A stretch of 43,175 bases of DNA from an uncultured Oscillospiraceae bacterium (GCA_910588135.1 CAJUOT010000019.1:1-43175), one strand, 5' to 3'. Shown: positions 23,697 to 32,092, counted from the first letter of the stretch. A program made the numbers and translations. Notes: a model not told the origin generated them from the letters alone.

Positions 23697-23731
23697 AAAG
23701 AAAAGACACCCTTTCGGGTGTCTTTTCTTTT
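23697..23731 (+). terminator. Intrinsic terminator of tRNA-Arg
   Basis: A 15-bp perfect stem (23697-23711 with 23716-23730), loop TTTC, with a T-rich 3' arm starts directly after the CCA end. Confidence 0.93.
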
Positions 23732-23747
23732 GCATTCCGCGCGATAA

Positions 23748-23951
23748 ATCGGCGTCAATTTCAATGCTAGGGCCGGAAAAGCCGGCTCTGGGCAACTCGC
23801 CACCGCCTATGGCGGCTGCAAATGGGCTAACAGTGTTTTGTGGTACGCGCTTAACGAGGGAAATGTATTGCGAATAACCCCAATTACCAATCATGTCATG
23901 GGTAAAAATCAAAAATTTTCTAGAAAGTTGGACAGAAACAAAACAAAATAG
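23748..23951 (+). other. Start-less open stretch / possible dispersed repeat after tRNA-Arg
   Basis: The gap 23732-24096 holds no convincing gene. One plus-strand frame stays open for 67 codons (23748-23951) without a usable start. Its middle reads GSGQLATAYGGCKWANSVLW, which looks protein-like or repeat-like. The same DNA can form two GC-rich hairpins (23772-23776 with 23782-23786; 23803-23807 with 23811-23815). Base composition drops sharply after 23870. It could be a remnant gene, a dispersed repeat or an RNA element. Confidence 0.3.
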
Positions 23952-23991
23952 AGGAGAAAAGGTGACGAATCCTAGACAAAGTTAACACATT

Positions 23992-24026
23992 GTTAAAGGG
24001 TTGGCGCTTTACGCCAACCCTTTAAC
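23992..24026 (+). promoter_or_regulatory. 15-bp hairpin overlapping a candidate promoter of the P-type ATPase
   Basis: Perfect 15-bp inverted repeats (23992-24006 with 24012-24026) flank loop CTTTA. No T-run follows. A candidate promoter, TTTACG (24008-24013) and TATGAT (24031-24036) with 17-nt spacing, has its -35 in the loop and right arm. A second palindrome, TTAACA-CAT-TGTTAA (23982-23996), overlaps the left arm. An operator is more likely than a terminator. Confidence 0.45.
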
Positions 24027-24096
24027 GTGATATGATATGCCATAATAAGACAAAAGACATCGTGGTGTGGAAATTACGACGCAAAGGAGCTTGCAC

Positions 24097-26646
24097 ATGG
24101 CTCAGCAACAGGCACAATTTCAACAAGCCCCGCCCCCAAGGCGCCAGAGAGACAGGGACGGGGTCTCCCACCGGCGGGAACGCCCCCGGGCTACGCGGGA
24201 GCCGGAGCGGATTTTTCCAGAACCGGCAATGGGACTTACCACAGCCCAGGCTTCGGAACTTCTGGAGCAGGGGCTGGGCAATGAAGCAGTGGCTTCCAAC
24301 GCAAAGACGACACGGGAGATTATCCGGGAAAATACCTTGACATTTTTTAACCTGGTGTTTGTGGTATTGGCAGTGATGCTGGTAGTATCCGGCCATTTTC
24401 GGGATATGATGTTTTTAGGCATTGCTGTGATTAATTCTGTCATTGGTATTATCCAGCAGTTACGCTCCCGGGCCACGCTTGAAAAACTTACCCTGCTCAG
24501 TGAGAGCCGGGTAAAGGTGGTGCGGGACGGCCAGCTGGGAACCGTTCCCATCCACAAGCTGGTGCGGGAGGATATTGTGGAGCTGGGAGCGGGAGACCAG
24601 ATTCCCGCTGACGGTCCAGTGATGTCTGGTCAAGTGACGGTGAACGAGGCCCTCATTACCGGCGAAGCCGACCCCATCACCAAGAATCCAAGGGACGAGC
24701 TGCTCAGCGGAAGCTTTGTGGTGTCCGGCAAGTGCCGTGCGCGGCTGGATCGGGTAGGAAAGTCCAGCTATGCTGCCCGGCTGGCGCTGGAAGCCAAAGC
24801 TGACCAGGGGGTGGGCCGTTCCGAAATGATGAAGTCTTTGGACAAACTGATCCGGTTCATTGGTTTTGCACTGATTCCCATCGGCGCGGCGCTGTTTTAT
24901 AATGAACTAATCGTACAGGGAAACTCCTTTACAGAAGGTACGCCTTATGTGGTGGCAACTCTGGTTGGTATGATCCCGGAAGGTTTATACCTGCTTACCA
25001 GCGTGGCGCTCGCAGTGTCTGTCATGCGGCTGGCTCAAGGCCATACCTTGGTTCATGAGATGGCTGCGGTAGAGACGCTGGCCCGAGTAGATGTATTGTG
25101 TGTGGACAAAACAGGCACCATCACCCAGCCGGAGATGGTGGTGCGGGAAGTTGTTCCTCTGGATGAGGAACGGTATTCCGCCACGAAAGTGGAAGAGATA
25201 TTCAACGCCTATTATCGGGCGATTGATGCGGATAATGACACGGCCCGGGCGATGGCAGAGCGGTTTGAGAAGCCTTCTGTCTGGCAGGTGGAGCGTACAG
25301 TTCCATTTACCTCGGCACACAAATGGTCAGCTGTGGTATTTAAATCCTATGGCGCTTATGCGGTGGGGGCGCCAGAGTTTATTATGGGCAGACGGTACGC
25401 TGATTTGGAGCATATGGTCTCCCCATACCAGCAGGAGGGCTGCCGGGTACTGCTGCTGGCCAAATGCAGCAAGGCCCCCACGATGGAAGGGGGCTTGACT
25501 GGAGCAGTGGAGCCGGTGGCGCTCGCTGTCATCAACAACCCCATCCGGGAGGAAGCCCCTAAGACATTCCAATATTTTGCCCAGCAGGGGGTGGCGGTGA
25601 AAGTCATCTCAGGTGACAACCCGTCTACCGTTTCCGCTGTGGCACTTCAGGCGGGAATCCATGGGGCGGACCGTTTTGTGGATGCGACTGCGCTGAGGGA
25701 GGCCGCAGATTTTGACCGGGCGGTGCGGGAGTACACGGTGTTTGGCCGGGTGACCCCGGATCAGAAGCGCAAGCTGGTGAAAGCTTTGCAAAAAGCGGGG
25801 CGCACCGTGGCTATGACCGGAGACGGCGTCAATGATGTGTTGGCTCTTAAGGATGCAGACTGCGGTATCGCCATGGCCTCTGGCGCAGAGGCGGCGGCTC
25901 AGGTGGCCCAGGTTGTGTTGCTGGACTCCAACTTTGCCGCCATGCCCCAGGTGGTAGAGGAAGGGCGGAGGGTGATTAACAACATTCAGCGAGCGGCGGC
26001 GCTTTATTTGGTCAAAAATATCATGTCTCTGTTTTTGGCAATTTTTAACCTGTTCGCTGGATTTCCACAACCCTTTGTGCCCATTCAGCTCACCCTGATC
26101 AGCGCGCTGACCATCGGCCTTCCGTCTTTTGTTCTGGCGCTGGAGCCTAACCACGAGTTGGTAAAGGGACGGTTTATGACCAATGTCCTCCGTCGAGCCC
26201 TACCGGGCGGGCTGACCAATGTATTGCTCATCGTAGGGATTGAGCTGTTCACGCTGGCTTTCTCCTTTGAGCGGGTTACCCTGTCTACCTTGGCCACGGT
26301 AATTATGGGTGAAGTTGGCCTGCTGGTGCTGTATTACATTTCCAAGCCGTTGGACTGGAAGCGTTGGGTGTTGCTGGGGACAATGTCGGCAGCGTTCGCT
26401 GTGCTGGTACTGGGATTCGGAGAGTTTTTCCAGCTCACGCCCTTGGATTTTCAGTCTGGATTAGTGATTGTGGTGTTTCTGCTGCTTACCCCATCTGTGA
26501 TTTTTGTATTGGAACGGGCCTTCGAGATGGGCAGTGCGATGCTTTCCCTTCTGGCCCGGAAGGAGGGTGCCCAGGCGGCAAGACGGGCTGCCGCGCCCAG
26601 GGGGCGCTGGGCATCCAACAGACAAAAAGGGCCGCGCGGAGGGTAA
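24097..26646 (+). CDS. Cation-translocating P-type ATPase (CtpE-like)
   Basis: This 849-aa membrane pump of the P-type ATPase superfamily is closest by eye to the mycobacterial CtpE type, linked to calcium. The phosphorylated residue is Asp337 in CVDKTGTIT. Other motifs are TGEADPITK (actuator; Ala replaces the Ser of TGES), GRVTPDQKRKLVKAL, and MTGDGVNDVLALKDADCGIA (hinge). Membrane segment M4 carries MIPEGLYLL instead of the CPC of heavy-metal pumps. The ~45 N-terminal residues are polar and rich in Arg, Gln and Pro; the basic C-terminal tail ends RGRWASNRQKGPRGG. The ATG at 24097 follows AAAGGAG. It is monocistronic between a hairpin/promoter and the terminator at 26666-26705. The transported ion is inferred, not shown. 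Confidence 0.88.
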   Translation: MAQQQAQFQQAPPPRRQRDRDGVSHRRERPRATREPERIFPEPAMGLTTAQASELLEQGLGNEAVASNAKTTREIIRENTLTFFNLVFVVLAVMLVVSGHFRDMMFLGIAVINSVIGIIQQLRSRATLEKLTLLSESRVKVVRDGQLGTVPIHKLVREDIVELGAGDQIPADGPVMSGQVTVNEALITGEADPITKNPRDELLSGSFVVSGKCRARLDRVGKSSYAARLALEAKADQGVGRSEMMKSLDKLIRFIGFALIPIGAALFYNELIVQGNSFTEGTPYVVATLVGMIPEGLYLLTSVALAVSVMRLAQGHTLVHEMAAVETLARVDVLCVDKTGTITQPEMVVREVVPLDEERYSATKVEEIFNAYYRAIDADNDTARAMAERFEKPSVWQVERTVPFTSAHKWSAVVFKSYGAYAVGAPEFIMGRRYADLEHMVSPYQQEGCRVLLLAKCSKAPTMEGGLTGAVEPVALAVINNPIREEAPKTFQYFAQQGVAVKVISGDNPSTVSAVALQAGIHGADRFVDATALREAADFDRAVREYTVFGRVTPDQKRKLVKALQKAGRTVAMTGDGVNDVLALKDADCGIAMASGAEAAAQVAQVVLLDSNFAAMPQVVEEGRRVINNIQRAAALYLVKNIMSLFLAIFNLFAGFPQPFVPIQLTLISALTIGLPSFVLALEPNHELVKGRFMTNVLRRALPGGLTNVLLIVGIELFTLAFSFERVTLSTLATVIMGEVGLLVLYYISKPLDWKRWVLLGTMSAAFAVLVLGFGEFFQLTPLDFQSGLVIVVFLLLTPSVIFVLERAFEMGSAMLSLLARKEGAQAARRAAAPRGRWASNRQKGPRGG

Positions 26647-26665
26647 GAGGCGTTAAAAAGAAGCC

Positions 26666-26705
26666 AGAGGCAGGGCAAACCATAACGGTTTGCCCTGCCT
26701 CTTTT
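26666..26705 (+). terminator. Intrinsic terminator of the P-type ATPase gene
   Basis: A 16-17-bp perfect stem (from 26666 to 26702) around loop ATAAC is followed by TTTT. I see no gene in the following 26706-27021 apart from the terminator at 26935-26970; this stretch is AT-richer than its surroundings. Confidence 0.93.
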
Positions 26706-26934
26706 ATACTTTATTATACTGTGTGGCCCACTATAACATGTTCAGGGAGAGTGTCCGCGGGGGAGAGCGATACACTATCAGAATGCCTTCTTGGCCGAAT
26801 GGGAGTCTGTCAAGACAAGTCTGATTTCATGATTATGGAAGGTGAATTATCCCGTCTTATCTCCCTTTTTGCAGTGAACGTCTGCTTTTCAATAATCTTT
26901 CCAACCTTTTACAACCCTGCTGCGGCACCCGTTG

Positions 26935-26970
26935 AAAAGAAGCTGCTTTTCGGCGGGCGTCAGCTTTTTT
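26935..26970 (-). terminator. Terminator of the nifS-nifU operon (bidirectional shape)
   Basis: Arms 26935-26945 and 26961-26970 pair (AAAAGAAGCTG with CAGCTTTTTT). A T-rich tract follows on either strand. On the minus strand it lies about 50 nt after the nifU stop, so it probably ends that operon. Confidence 0.65.
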
Positions 26971-27021
26971 CATACTTGTTGGGCCCCAAACGCCTCCCTG
27001 TTTTGGCGCTGTTGCGGTGAG

Positions 27022-27471
27022 CTAAGCCTCCGGAGCCTGGTGGTCGTGGGCGTGGCAGCAGGAACAATCGCCGCTGCAGAACTGGTCTGGCTCGTATGCG
27101 ATGCCGTTTTTGTCATAATAATCCTTAACAGCGGCGCGTACTGCTTCCTCTGCCAATACAGAGCAGTGAATCTTGTGGGCGGGCAGGCCGTCCAACGCCT
27201 CCACCACCGCCTGATTGGTGAGGGACAAGGCCTCCTCCACCTTTTTGCCCTTGATGAGTTCGGTTGCCATGGAGCTGGTAGCGATGGCGCTGCCGCAGCC
27301 GAAGGTCTCAAACTTCACGTCTACGATGATGCCGTCCTCAATTTTGAGGTACATTTTCATGATATCGCCACACTTGGCGTTGCCCACCTCGCCTACGCCG
27401 TCAGCGTCGGCAATCTCACCTACGTTGCGGGGATTGCGGAAATGGTCCATCACCTTTTCACTGTATAACAT
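27022..27471 (-). CDS. nifU: Fe-S cluster scaffold protein, NifU/IscU N-terminal type
   Basis: This protein assembles Fe-S clusters from sulfur delivered by the cysteine desulfurase encoded just upstream. The three scaffold cysteines are Cys34 (NAKCGD, with Asp36), Cys59 (FGCGSAIA) and Cys103 (IHCSVLAE), spaced as in IscU. The total is 149 aa, with a C-terminal tail rich in Cys and His (FCSGDCSCCHAHDHQ) that is longer than in classical IscU and could bind metal. The start overlaps the 3' end of nifS by 14 nt, so the pair is coupled. Clients in the window include IspH, the DUF362 protein and the dehydratase activase. Confidence 0.95.
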   Translation of the reverse strand: MLYSEKVMDHFRNPRNVGEIADADGVGEVGNAKCGDIMKMYLKIEDGIIVDVKFETFGCGSAIATSSMATELIKGKKVEEALSLTNQAVVEALDGLPAHKIHCSVLAEEAVRAAVKDYYDKNGIAYEPDQFCSGDCSCCHAHDHQAPEA

Positions 27472-28645
27472 AGTTGCGCTCTCCTCTCTGCAAAGCTTTC
27501 CAAACGGGAGACATCTCCCGAAGATAATTTACTACATCCGTGACAGCCGTAATAATGGCCTCAGCATCCTCCATGGTGTTGTCCACATCCAGCGTGAGGC
27601 GCAGGGAACCGTGGGCCACTTCGTGGGGCCGCCCAATAGCCAGCAGTACATGGCTGGGGTCCAACGAGCCGGAGGTACAGGCTGATCCGGAAGAGGCGGC
27701 TACTCCTTTGTCGTCCAGCAGCAGCAACAGAGACTCGCCCTCAATGCCCTCAAAGCAAAAGTTTACGTTGCCGGGAAGACGACGTTCCCGGTCGCCGTTG
27801 AGAGCAGAGTGAGGAATGCGGCTCAGACCTTCTATAAGTGTATCCCGGAGCTTTTCAGCGTGGGCGGTGTTTTCTGCCATGTGGGTCACGGTGTCCTCCA
27901 AGGCGGCAGCCATGCCTGCAATGGCGGGGAGGTTCTCCGTGCCAGCCCGGCGGCCGGATTCCTGAGCACCGCCATGGATGAAAGTGAGCAGAGGAATCCC
28001 CCGGCGCACATATAACGCGCCCACTCCCCGGGGACCGTGAAACTTATGGCCGGACAAGGACAGCATATCAATATTCTGTGTCCTCACGTCAATGGGCAGG
28101 TGGCCCACCGCCTGGACGGCGTCGGTATGAAATGGAACGCCCAGTTCCCGGCACAGAGCGCCGATTTCCGCCACAGGCTGGATGGTGCCAATCTCATTAT
28201 TGGCGTACATGACAGACACCAGAGCGGTATCTTTCCGGATTGCGGCAACCACGTCCTGAACCTTCACAATGCCGCTCTCATCCATAGGGAGAAGGGTGAT
28301 CTCAAAACCTTCCTTGGACAGCTGGTCCATGGTGTGCAGAACGGCGTGGTGCTCGATGGCGGTGGTGACGAGGTGCTTTTTCCCCTTGAGCGCGCCTGCT
28401 TTGGCAGCGCTGACAATAGCCTGATTGTCAGCCTCGCTGCCGCCAGAAGTGAAGTAAATCTCCTGGGGCTGTGCACCAATAGCCTTGGCGACCGATTTCC
28501 GCGCGGCTTGAAGGGCTTCTTTGGCTTGCTGTCCGGGTGTGTGAAGGCTGGAAGGATTGCCCCAGAACCGCTCCATGGTATCTATCATGGCTTTTTGGGC
28601 AGCGGCGCTGGTTCTTGTGGTTGCGGCGTTGTCCGCATATATCAT
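27458..28645 (-). CDS. nifS: Cysteine desulfurase, NifS/IscS type
   Basis: This PLP enzyme removes sulfur from cysteine and passes it as a persulfide to NifU. It has 395 aa, standard length. The PLP-binding lysine is Lys201 in SLSGHKFHGPRG. The persulfide cysteine is Cys323 in SSGSACTSGSLDPSHVL, the flexible loop pattern of group I (IscS/NifS) desulfurases. The N-terminal MIYADNAATTRT and TSGGSEADNQAI are also typical. The start follows AAGGAGATGGACACGCC. A near-perfect promoter lies upstream, and the gene diverges from argG. No IscR/Rrf2-type regulator gene adjoins it here. Confidence 0.96.
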   Translation of the reverse strand: MIYADNAATTRTSAAAQKAMIDTMERFWGNPSSLHTPGQQAKEALQAARKSVAKAIGAQPQEIYFTSGGSEADNQAIVSAAKAGALKGKKHLVTTAIEHHAVLHTMDQLSKEGFEITLLPMDESGIVKVQDVVAAIRKDTALVSVMYANNEIGTIQPVAEIGALCRELGVPFHTDAVQAVGHLPIDVRTQNIDMLSLSGHKFHGPRGVGALYVRRGIPLLTFIHGGAQESGRRAGTENLPAIAGMAAALEDTVTHMAENTAHAEKLRDTLIEGLSRIPHSALNGDRERRLPGNVNFCFEGIEGESLLLLLDDKGVAASSGSACTSGSLDPSHVLLAIGRPHEVAHGSLRLTLDVDNTMEDAEAIITAVTDVVNYLREMSPVWKALQRGERNYVIQ

Positions 28646-28720
28646 GGCGTGTCCATCTCCTTATCTTAAGCGTCTGAGCCGTTGTGGGCAGCGCGGCGCT
28701 TTGAAACATCTGCGTGAAAA

Positions 28721-28749
28721 ATCATACCGTAAAAAGCATACCTTGTCAA
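28721..28749 (-). promoter_or_regulatory. SigA-type promoter of nifS-nifU
   Basis: On the minus strand, a perfect TTGACA (28744-28749) and TATGAT (28721-28726) have 17-nt spacing, about 75 nt before the nifS ATG. Confidence 0.88.
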
Positions 28750-28822
28750 TAGGAATTATGGAAATTCTTTATGGATGGCCGTTGATGAGAGCAGAAGTGC
28801 AGAGGCAACACGCTGATAAGCC

Positions 28823-28888
28823 CGAATAATTATCCTTTTATGTGGAATATTGCTTAGAACAGCTGGGATAAAATCGAATAACTATGCA
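28823..28888. promoter_or_regulatory. Two ARG-box-like operators upstream of argG
   Basis: Sites at 28823-28836 and 28875-28888 each match the ArgR/AhrC half-palindrome TGAATWWWWATTCA in 11 of 14 positions (cores GAATAATTAT and GAATAACTAT). Their starts are 52 bp apart, about five helical turns, which suits a hexameric ArgR. They lie just upstream of the argG promoter, inside the 336-nt nifS-argG intergenic region. That region otherwise holds only the two promoters and leaders. Confidence 0.55.
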
Positions 28889-28897
28889 AAAAATCAC

Positions 28898-28926
28898 TTG
28901 TCAACAGGGAAGCGGGGGAGTATACT
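28898..28926 (+). promoter_or_regulatory. SigA-type promoter of argG-argH
   Basis: TTGTCA (28898-28903) and TATACT (28921-28926) have 17-nt spacing, 10 nt downstream of the second ARG-box-like site. Confidence 0.82.
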
Positions 28927-28981
28927 CTTACAAACAGCGTGGACCGGCGCTGAGAGACCGAGAAAAGTGGAGGAGATTGCC

Positions 28982-30196
28982 GTGTCAGATATTAAAAAAG
29001 TAGTGCTCGCCTATTCCGGCGGACTGGATACATCTATCATTATTCCCTGGCTGAAGGAAAATTACAACGATCCTGAGATCATCGCGGTATCCGCCGACGT
29101 GGGGCAGGGAGACGAGTTGGATGGGATTGAGGAGAAGGCGCTGGCCACTGGCGCGTCCAAAGTCTACGTGGAGGACCTGATAGACGAGATGGTGGATGAG
29201 GTTATTATCCCCTCTATGATGATGGGCGCCAAGTATGAGGATTATCTGTTGGGCACAGCTTTTGCCCGGCCTGTCATCGGGAGGCATTTGGTGGAAATTG
29301 CCCAGCGGGAAGGTGCGGATGCTATTTGCCATGGCTGCACAGGAAAGGGAAACGACCAAGTCCGGTTTGAGCTGGCCATTAAACGCTTTGCCCCGGATAT
29401 GCGTATCATCGCACCTTGGCGGGAGTGGGACATCAAGGGCAGAGACGAGGAGATTGATTACGCTGACGCCCATAATGTGCCCCTGAAGATATCTCGGGAG
29501 ACCAGCTATTCCAAGGACAAGAACCTGTGGCACCTCAGCCACGAGGGACTGGATTTGGAGGATCCCGCCAACGAGCCTCAGTACGAGCACCCCGGCTTTC
29601 TGGAGATGGGGGTATCTCCGCTTCAAGCCCCGGACGCCCCTGTCTGCGTTGTGCTGGATTTTGAGAAGGGCTGGCCGGTGGCTGTGGATGGGAAGCGGAT
29701 GAAAGCGTCTGATATCATCCGCAGGCTGAACGAGTTGGGCGGAGAGAACGGTATTGGGCTGCTGGATATCGTGGAGAACCGGCTGGTGGGCATGAAAGAC
29801 CGGGGCGTGTATGAAACCCCAGGCGGCGCTATTCTTTACCGGGCCCATGAGGTGCTGGAGATGATTACCTTGGACAAGGATACCAAGCATATGAAGTCCA
29901 AGCTGGCGGTGGACTTTGCAGACCTAGTGTACAATGGAAAGTGGTTCAGCCCCCTGCGGGAAGCCCTCCAGGCCTTCGCCGTGGATACCCAGAAGCACGT
30001 CACAGGCCAAGTAAAACTGAAGCTGTACAAGGGCAATATCATCACTTCCTCCGTCACATCCCCTGAGACGCTGTACTCAGAGAGTCTGGTAACGTTTGAG
30101 GAGAGTGACTACAATCAGAACGACGCCGCTGGATTCATTAACCTGTGGGGGCTGCCGGACAAGGTGCAGGCGCTGCGGGAAGCGGGGATACTCTAA
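28982..30196 (+). CDS. argG: Argininosuccinate synthase
   Basis: The enzyme joins citrulline and aspartate with ATP to make argininosuccinate, the penultimate step of arginine synthesis. It has 404 aa. The N-terminal ATP-pyrophosphatase P-loop is VVLAYSGGLDTSIIIPWL. Downstream motifs GCTGKGNDQVRFE and the substrate-binding NLWHLSHEGLDLEDP are intact. The start is the GTG at 28982, placed 6 nt after GGAGGAGATT, giving MSDIKKVVLAYSGG; longer readings have no ribosome-binding site. It forms an operon with argH 53 nt downstream and is probably controlled by the two ARG-box-like sites. Confidence 0.96.
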   Translation: MSDIKKVVLAYSGGLDTSIIIPWLKENYNDPEIIAVSADVGQGDELDGIEEKALATGASKVYVEDLIDEMVDEVIIPSMMMGAKYEDYLLGTAFARPVIGRHLVEIAQREGADAICHGCTGKGNDQVRFELAIKRFAPDMRIIAPWREWDIKGRDEEIDYADAHNVPLKISRETSYSKDKNLWHLSHEGLDLEDPANEPQYEHPGFLEMGVSPLQAPDAPVCVVLDFEKGWPVAVDGKRMKASDIIRRLNELGGENGIGLLDIVENRLVGMKDRGVYETPGGAILYRAHEVLEMITLDKDTKHMKSKLAVDFADLVYNGKWFSPLREALQAFAVDTQKHVTGQVKLKLYKGNIITSSVTSPETLYSESLVTFEESDYNQNDAAGFINLWGLPDKVQALREAGIL

Positions 30197-30249
30197 AGAA
30201 AATTGCACGGACGGTTGATTGCGCCGTTCTGTGAACAGGAGCGATGTGA

Positions 30250-31644
30250 ATGAAACTCTGGGCGGGCCGTTTCCAAAAGGAAACCGACACCCTGGTCAAT
30301 GATTTCAACTCGTCTATCGGTTTTGACGCCCGGCTGTACGAGCAGGATATCCGGGGCTCTATTGCCCACGCGGCGATGCTGGGCAGAACCGGCATCATTG
30401 AACAGCACGAAGCAGAGAAAATCATAGAGGGCCTGAAAGCTATTCTGGCAGATATTGAGGCGGATCGGGTGGAGTTCTCTCTAGACAATGAGGACATCCA
30501 CATGAATGTTGAGGCGCTTCTGACCCGGCGCATTGGACAGACCGGGAAGCGGCTGCACACCGCCCGTTCCCGCAATGATCAGGTGGCTACCGATTTCCGG
30601 CTGTATGTGAAGGAGAAAATTCCCCATATCGCTGATTTGGTGCTGGAGCTGGAAGAGGTGCTGGTGAGAAAAGCAAAGGCCAATTTGGGCGCAGTTATGC
30701 CCGGATATACGCACCTTCAGCGGGCCCAGCCCACTACTTTCGGTCACTATATGATGGCCTATGCCAATATGCTGAAACGCGATGTCACCCGGCTGGAGGA
30801 CTGTTTGGCGCGGCTGGATGAGTGCCCTTTGGGCTGTGGTGCGCTGGCCACATCGACCTATCCGGTAGACCGGTTTCAGACTGCCTCCGCTCTGGGCTTT
30901 TCCAAGCCAACCGACAACTCAATCGACTCAGTCGGGGACCGAGACTATGCCATTGAGCTGCTCTCCGACCTGTCTATTCTGATGATGCACCTGTCCCGCT
31001 TCTCGGAAGAGATTATCCTGTGGTGCTCCTGGGAATTTAAATTTGTGGAATTGGACGATGCGTATTCCACCGGTTCATCCATCATGCCTCAGAAGAAAAA
31101 TCCGGATGTGGCCGAGCTGGTGCGCGGCAAGACGGGGCGGGTATATGGCTCCCTTATCACCCTGCTTACGGTAATGAAGGGCCTGCCGTTGGCCTATAAT
31201 AAGGATATGCAGGAGGATAAAGAGCCGGTATTTGACGCTATTGATACAGTGGAGATGTGCGTTCCGGTGTTTGCCGCCATGTTGGATACGCTGAGCGTGA
31301 AAGAGAAGAATATGGCGCGTGCCGCATCTGTGGGGTTTATCAACGCCACAGACTGCGCCGACTATTTGGTGAAAAAAGGAGTGCCCTTCCGCGAGGCCTA
31401 TATGATCGTGGGCCGGCTGGTGAACTATTGCCTGGAAAAGGGGAGAAGCCTGGATACCCTGCCGTTGAAGGAATATCAGATGGTTTCAGATCTGTTCGAG
31501 CGAGACGTATACGCCGCGATCCGGCTGAAAACCTGCGTCAACGGGCGCAAGGTTTATGGTGGCCCGGCAGAAAAAAACGTGAAGGAACAGATTAAACTCA
31601 TGGAGGAGTTCATTGCCCGGCACAAAAGGAAAGAGGCGGACTGA
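30250..31644 (+). CDS. argH: Argininosuccinate lyase
   Basis: The enzyme splits argininosuccinate into arginine and fumarate, the last step of arginine synthesis. It is a tetrameric member of the fumarase/aspartase superfamily, 464 aa. The family signature GSSIMPQKKNPDVAEL, holding the catalytic serine loop, is intact. So are the N-terminal LWAGRFQKETD, the second conserved region TARSRNDQVATDFRLY and the third, GYTHLQRAQPTTFGHYM. ATG 30250 follows CAGGAGCGATGTGA. The next gene, a PAS protein, begins one base after its stop. Confidence 0.97.
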   Translation: MKLWAGRFQKETDTLVNDFNSSIGFDARLYEQDIRGSIAHAAMLGRTGIIEQHEAEKIIEGLKAILADIEADRVEFSLDNEDIHMNVEALLTRRIGQTGKRLHTARSRNDQVATDFRLYVKEKIPHIADLVLELEEVLVRKAKANLGAVMPGYTHLQRAQPTTFGHYMMAYANMLKRDVTRLEDCLARLDECPLGCGALATSTYPVDRFQTASALGFSKPTDNSIDSVGDRDYAIELLSDLSILMMHLSRFSEEIILWCSWEFKFVELDDAYSTGSSIMPQKKNPDVAELVRGKTGRVYGSLITLLTVMKGLPLAYNKDMQEDKEPVFDAIDTVEMCVPVFAAMLDTLSVKEKNMARAASVGFINATDCADYLVKKGVPFREAYMIVGRLVNYCLEKGRSLDTLPLKEYQMVSDLFERDVYAAIRLKTCVNGRKVYGGPAEKNVKEQIKLMEEFIARHKRKEAD

Positions 31645-31645
31645 C

Positions 31646-32023
31646 ATGGAGTTGTATCCTTATTTTAAAAGTGTGCTGGAGCAGGATCGAAGCGCTGTGG
31701 TGCTGTGCGATTTGGATCATACCATTATTTATATGAATCCTGCGGCGGGGGAGCGGTATGCCAAAAACGGAGGAGTGGCACTTCTGGGCGAGAGCCTGAT
31801 GAACTGCCACGGCCCTCAGTCCCGAGTGATGGTTCAAAAGGTGGTGGCTTGGTTCAAGCAGGATTCCGGGCATAATCTGGTCTATACCTTCCGCAACGAT
31901 CAGGAGAATAAGGATGTGTATATGGTTGCTCTGCGGGATGAGGCCGGAGAGTTGATCGGCTATTATGAAAAGCATGAATACCGGGATCGTGAGACCATGG
32001 AACTGTATGATTTTAAGCCGTAA
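31646..32023 (+). CDS. Small stand-alone PAS-domain protein
   Basis: This 125-aa protein is almost entirely one PAS-like fold. Residues ~15-110 include SAVVLCDLDHTIIYMNPAAGERYAKNG, in which the typical PAS strand (hhhhDxxxxIhhhNPAA) is clear, and VYMVALRDEAGELIGYYEKH as the closing strands. No HTH, kinase or cyclase output domain is attached. The final segment (YRDRETMELYDFKP) is charged. It starts one base after the argH stop, so it is cotranscribed with argGH and may sense a small molecule, a redox state or an arginine-related signal. The ligand cannot be predicted. A terminator follows at 32060-32092. Confidence 0.75.
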   Translation: MELYPYFKSVLEQDRSAVVLCDLDHTIIYMNPAAGERYAKNGGVALLGESLMNCHGPQSRVMVQKVVAWFKQDSGHNLVYTFRNDQENKDVYMVALRDEAGELIGYYEKHEYRDRETMELYDFKP

Positions 32024-32059
32024 ATACCGCGGAAACGACCGTATTTCGGTTGAGCCTGA

Positions 32060-32092
32060 CAAAAATCCCCTTGCGGCGCAAGGGGATTTTTG
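32060..32092 (+). terminator. Intrinsic terminator of argG-argH-PAS
   Basis: A 15-bp perfect stem (32060-32074 with 32078-32092), loop GGC, has five As in the left arm and five Ts in the right. Its loop and right arm overlap the next promoter. Confidence 0.9.

Noticed and set aside
23546..23803. Minus-strand reading frame of 85 codons across the tRNA
   Set aside because: It is the well-known spurious translation of an antisense tRNA (AEGIRTPDLLVRSQTLYPAE); the real feature is tRNA-Arg on the plus strand.
23982..23996. Rex operator upstream of the P-type ATPase
   Set aside because: TTAACA-N3-TGTTAA has the half-sites in the opposite order to the Rex site TTGTTAA-N4-TTAACAA, so it is not a Rex box.
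23732..24096. yybP-ykoY, M-box or NiCo riboswitch before the P-type ATPase
   Set aside because: None of the conserved cores of these metal riboswitches could be found in this stretch.
26364..27020. Plus-strand 218-codon frame
   Set aside because: It lies mainly in another frame of the P-type ATPase and runs through its terminator; composition and lack of a ribosome-binding site argue against a gene.
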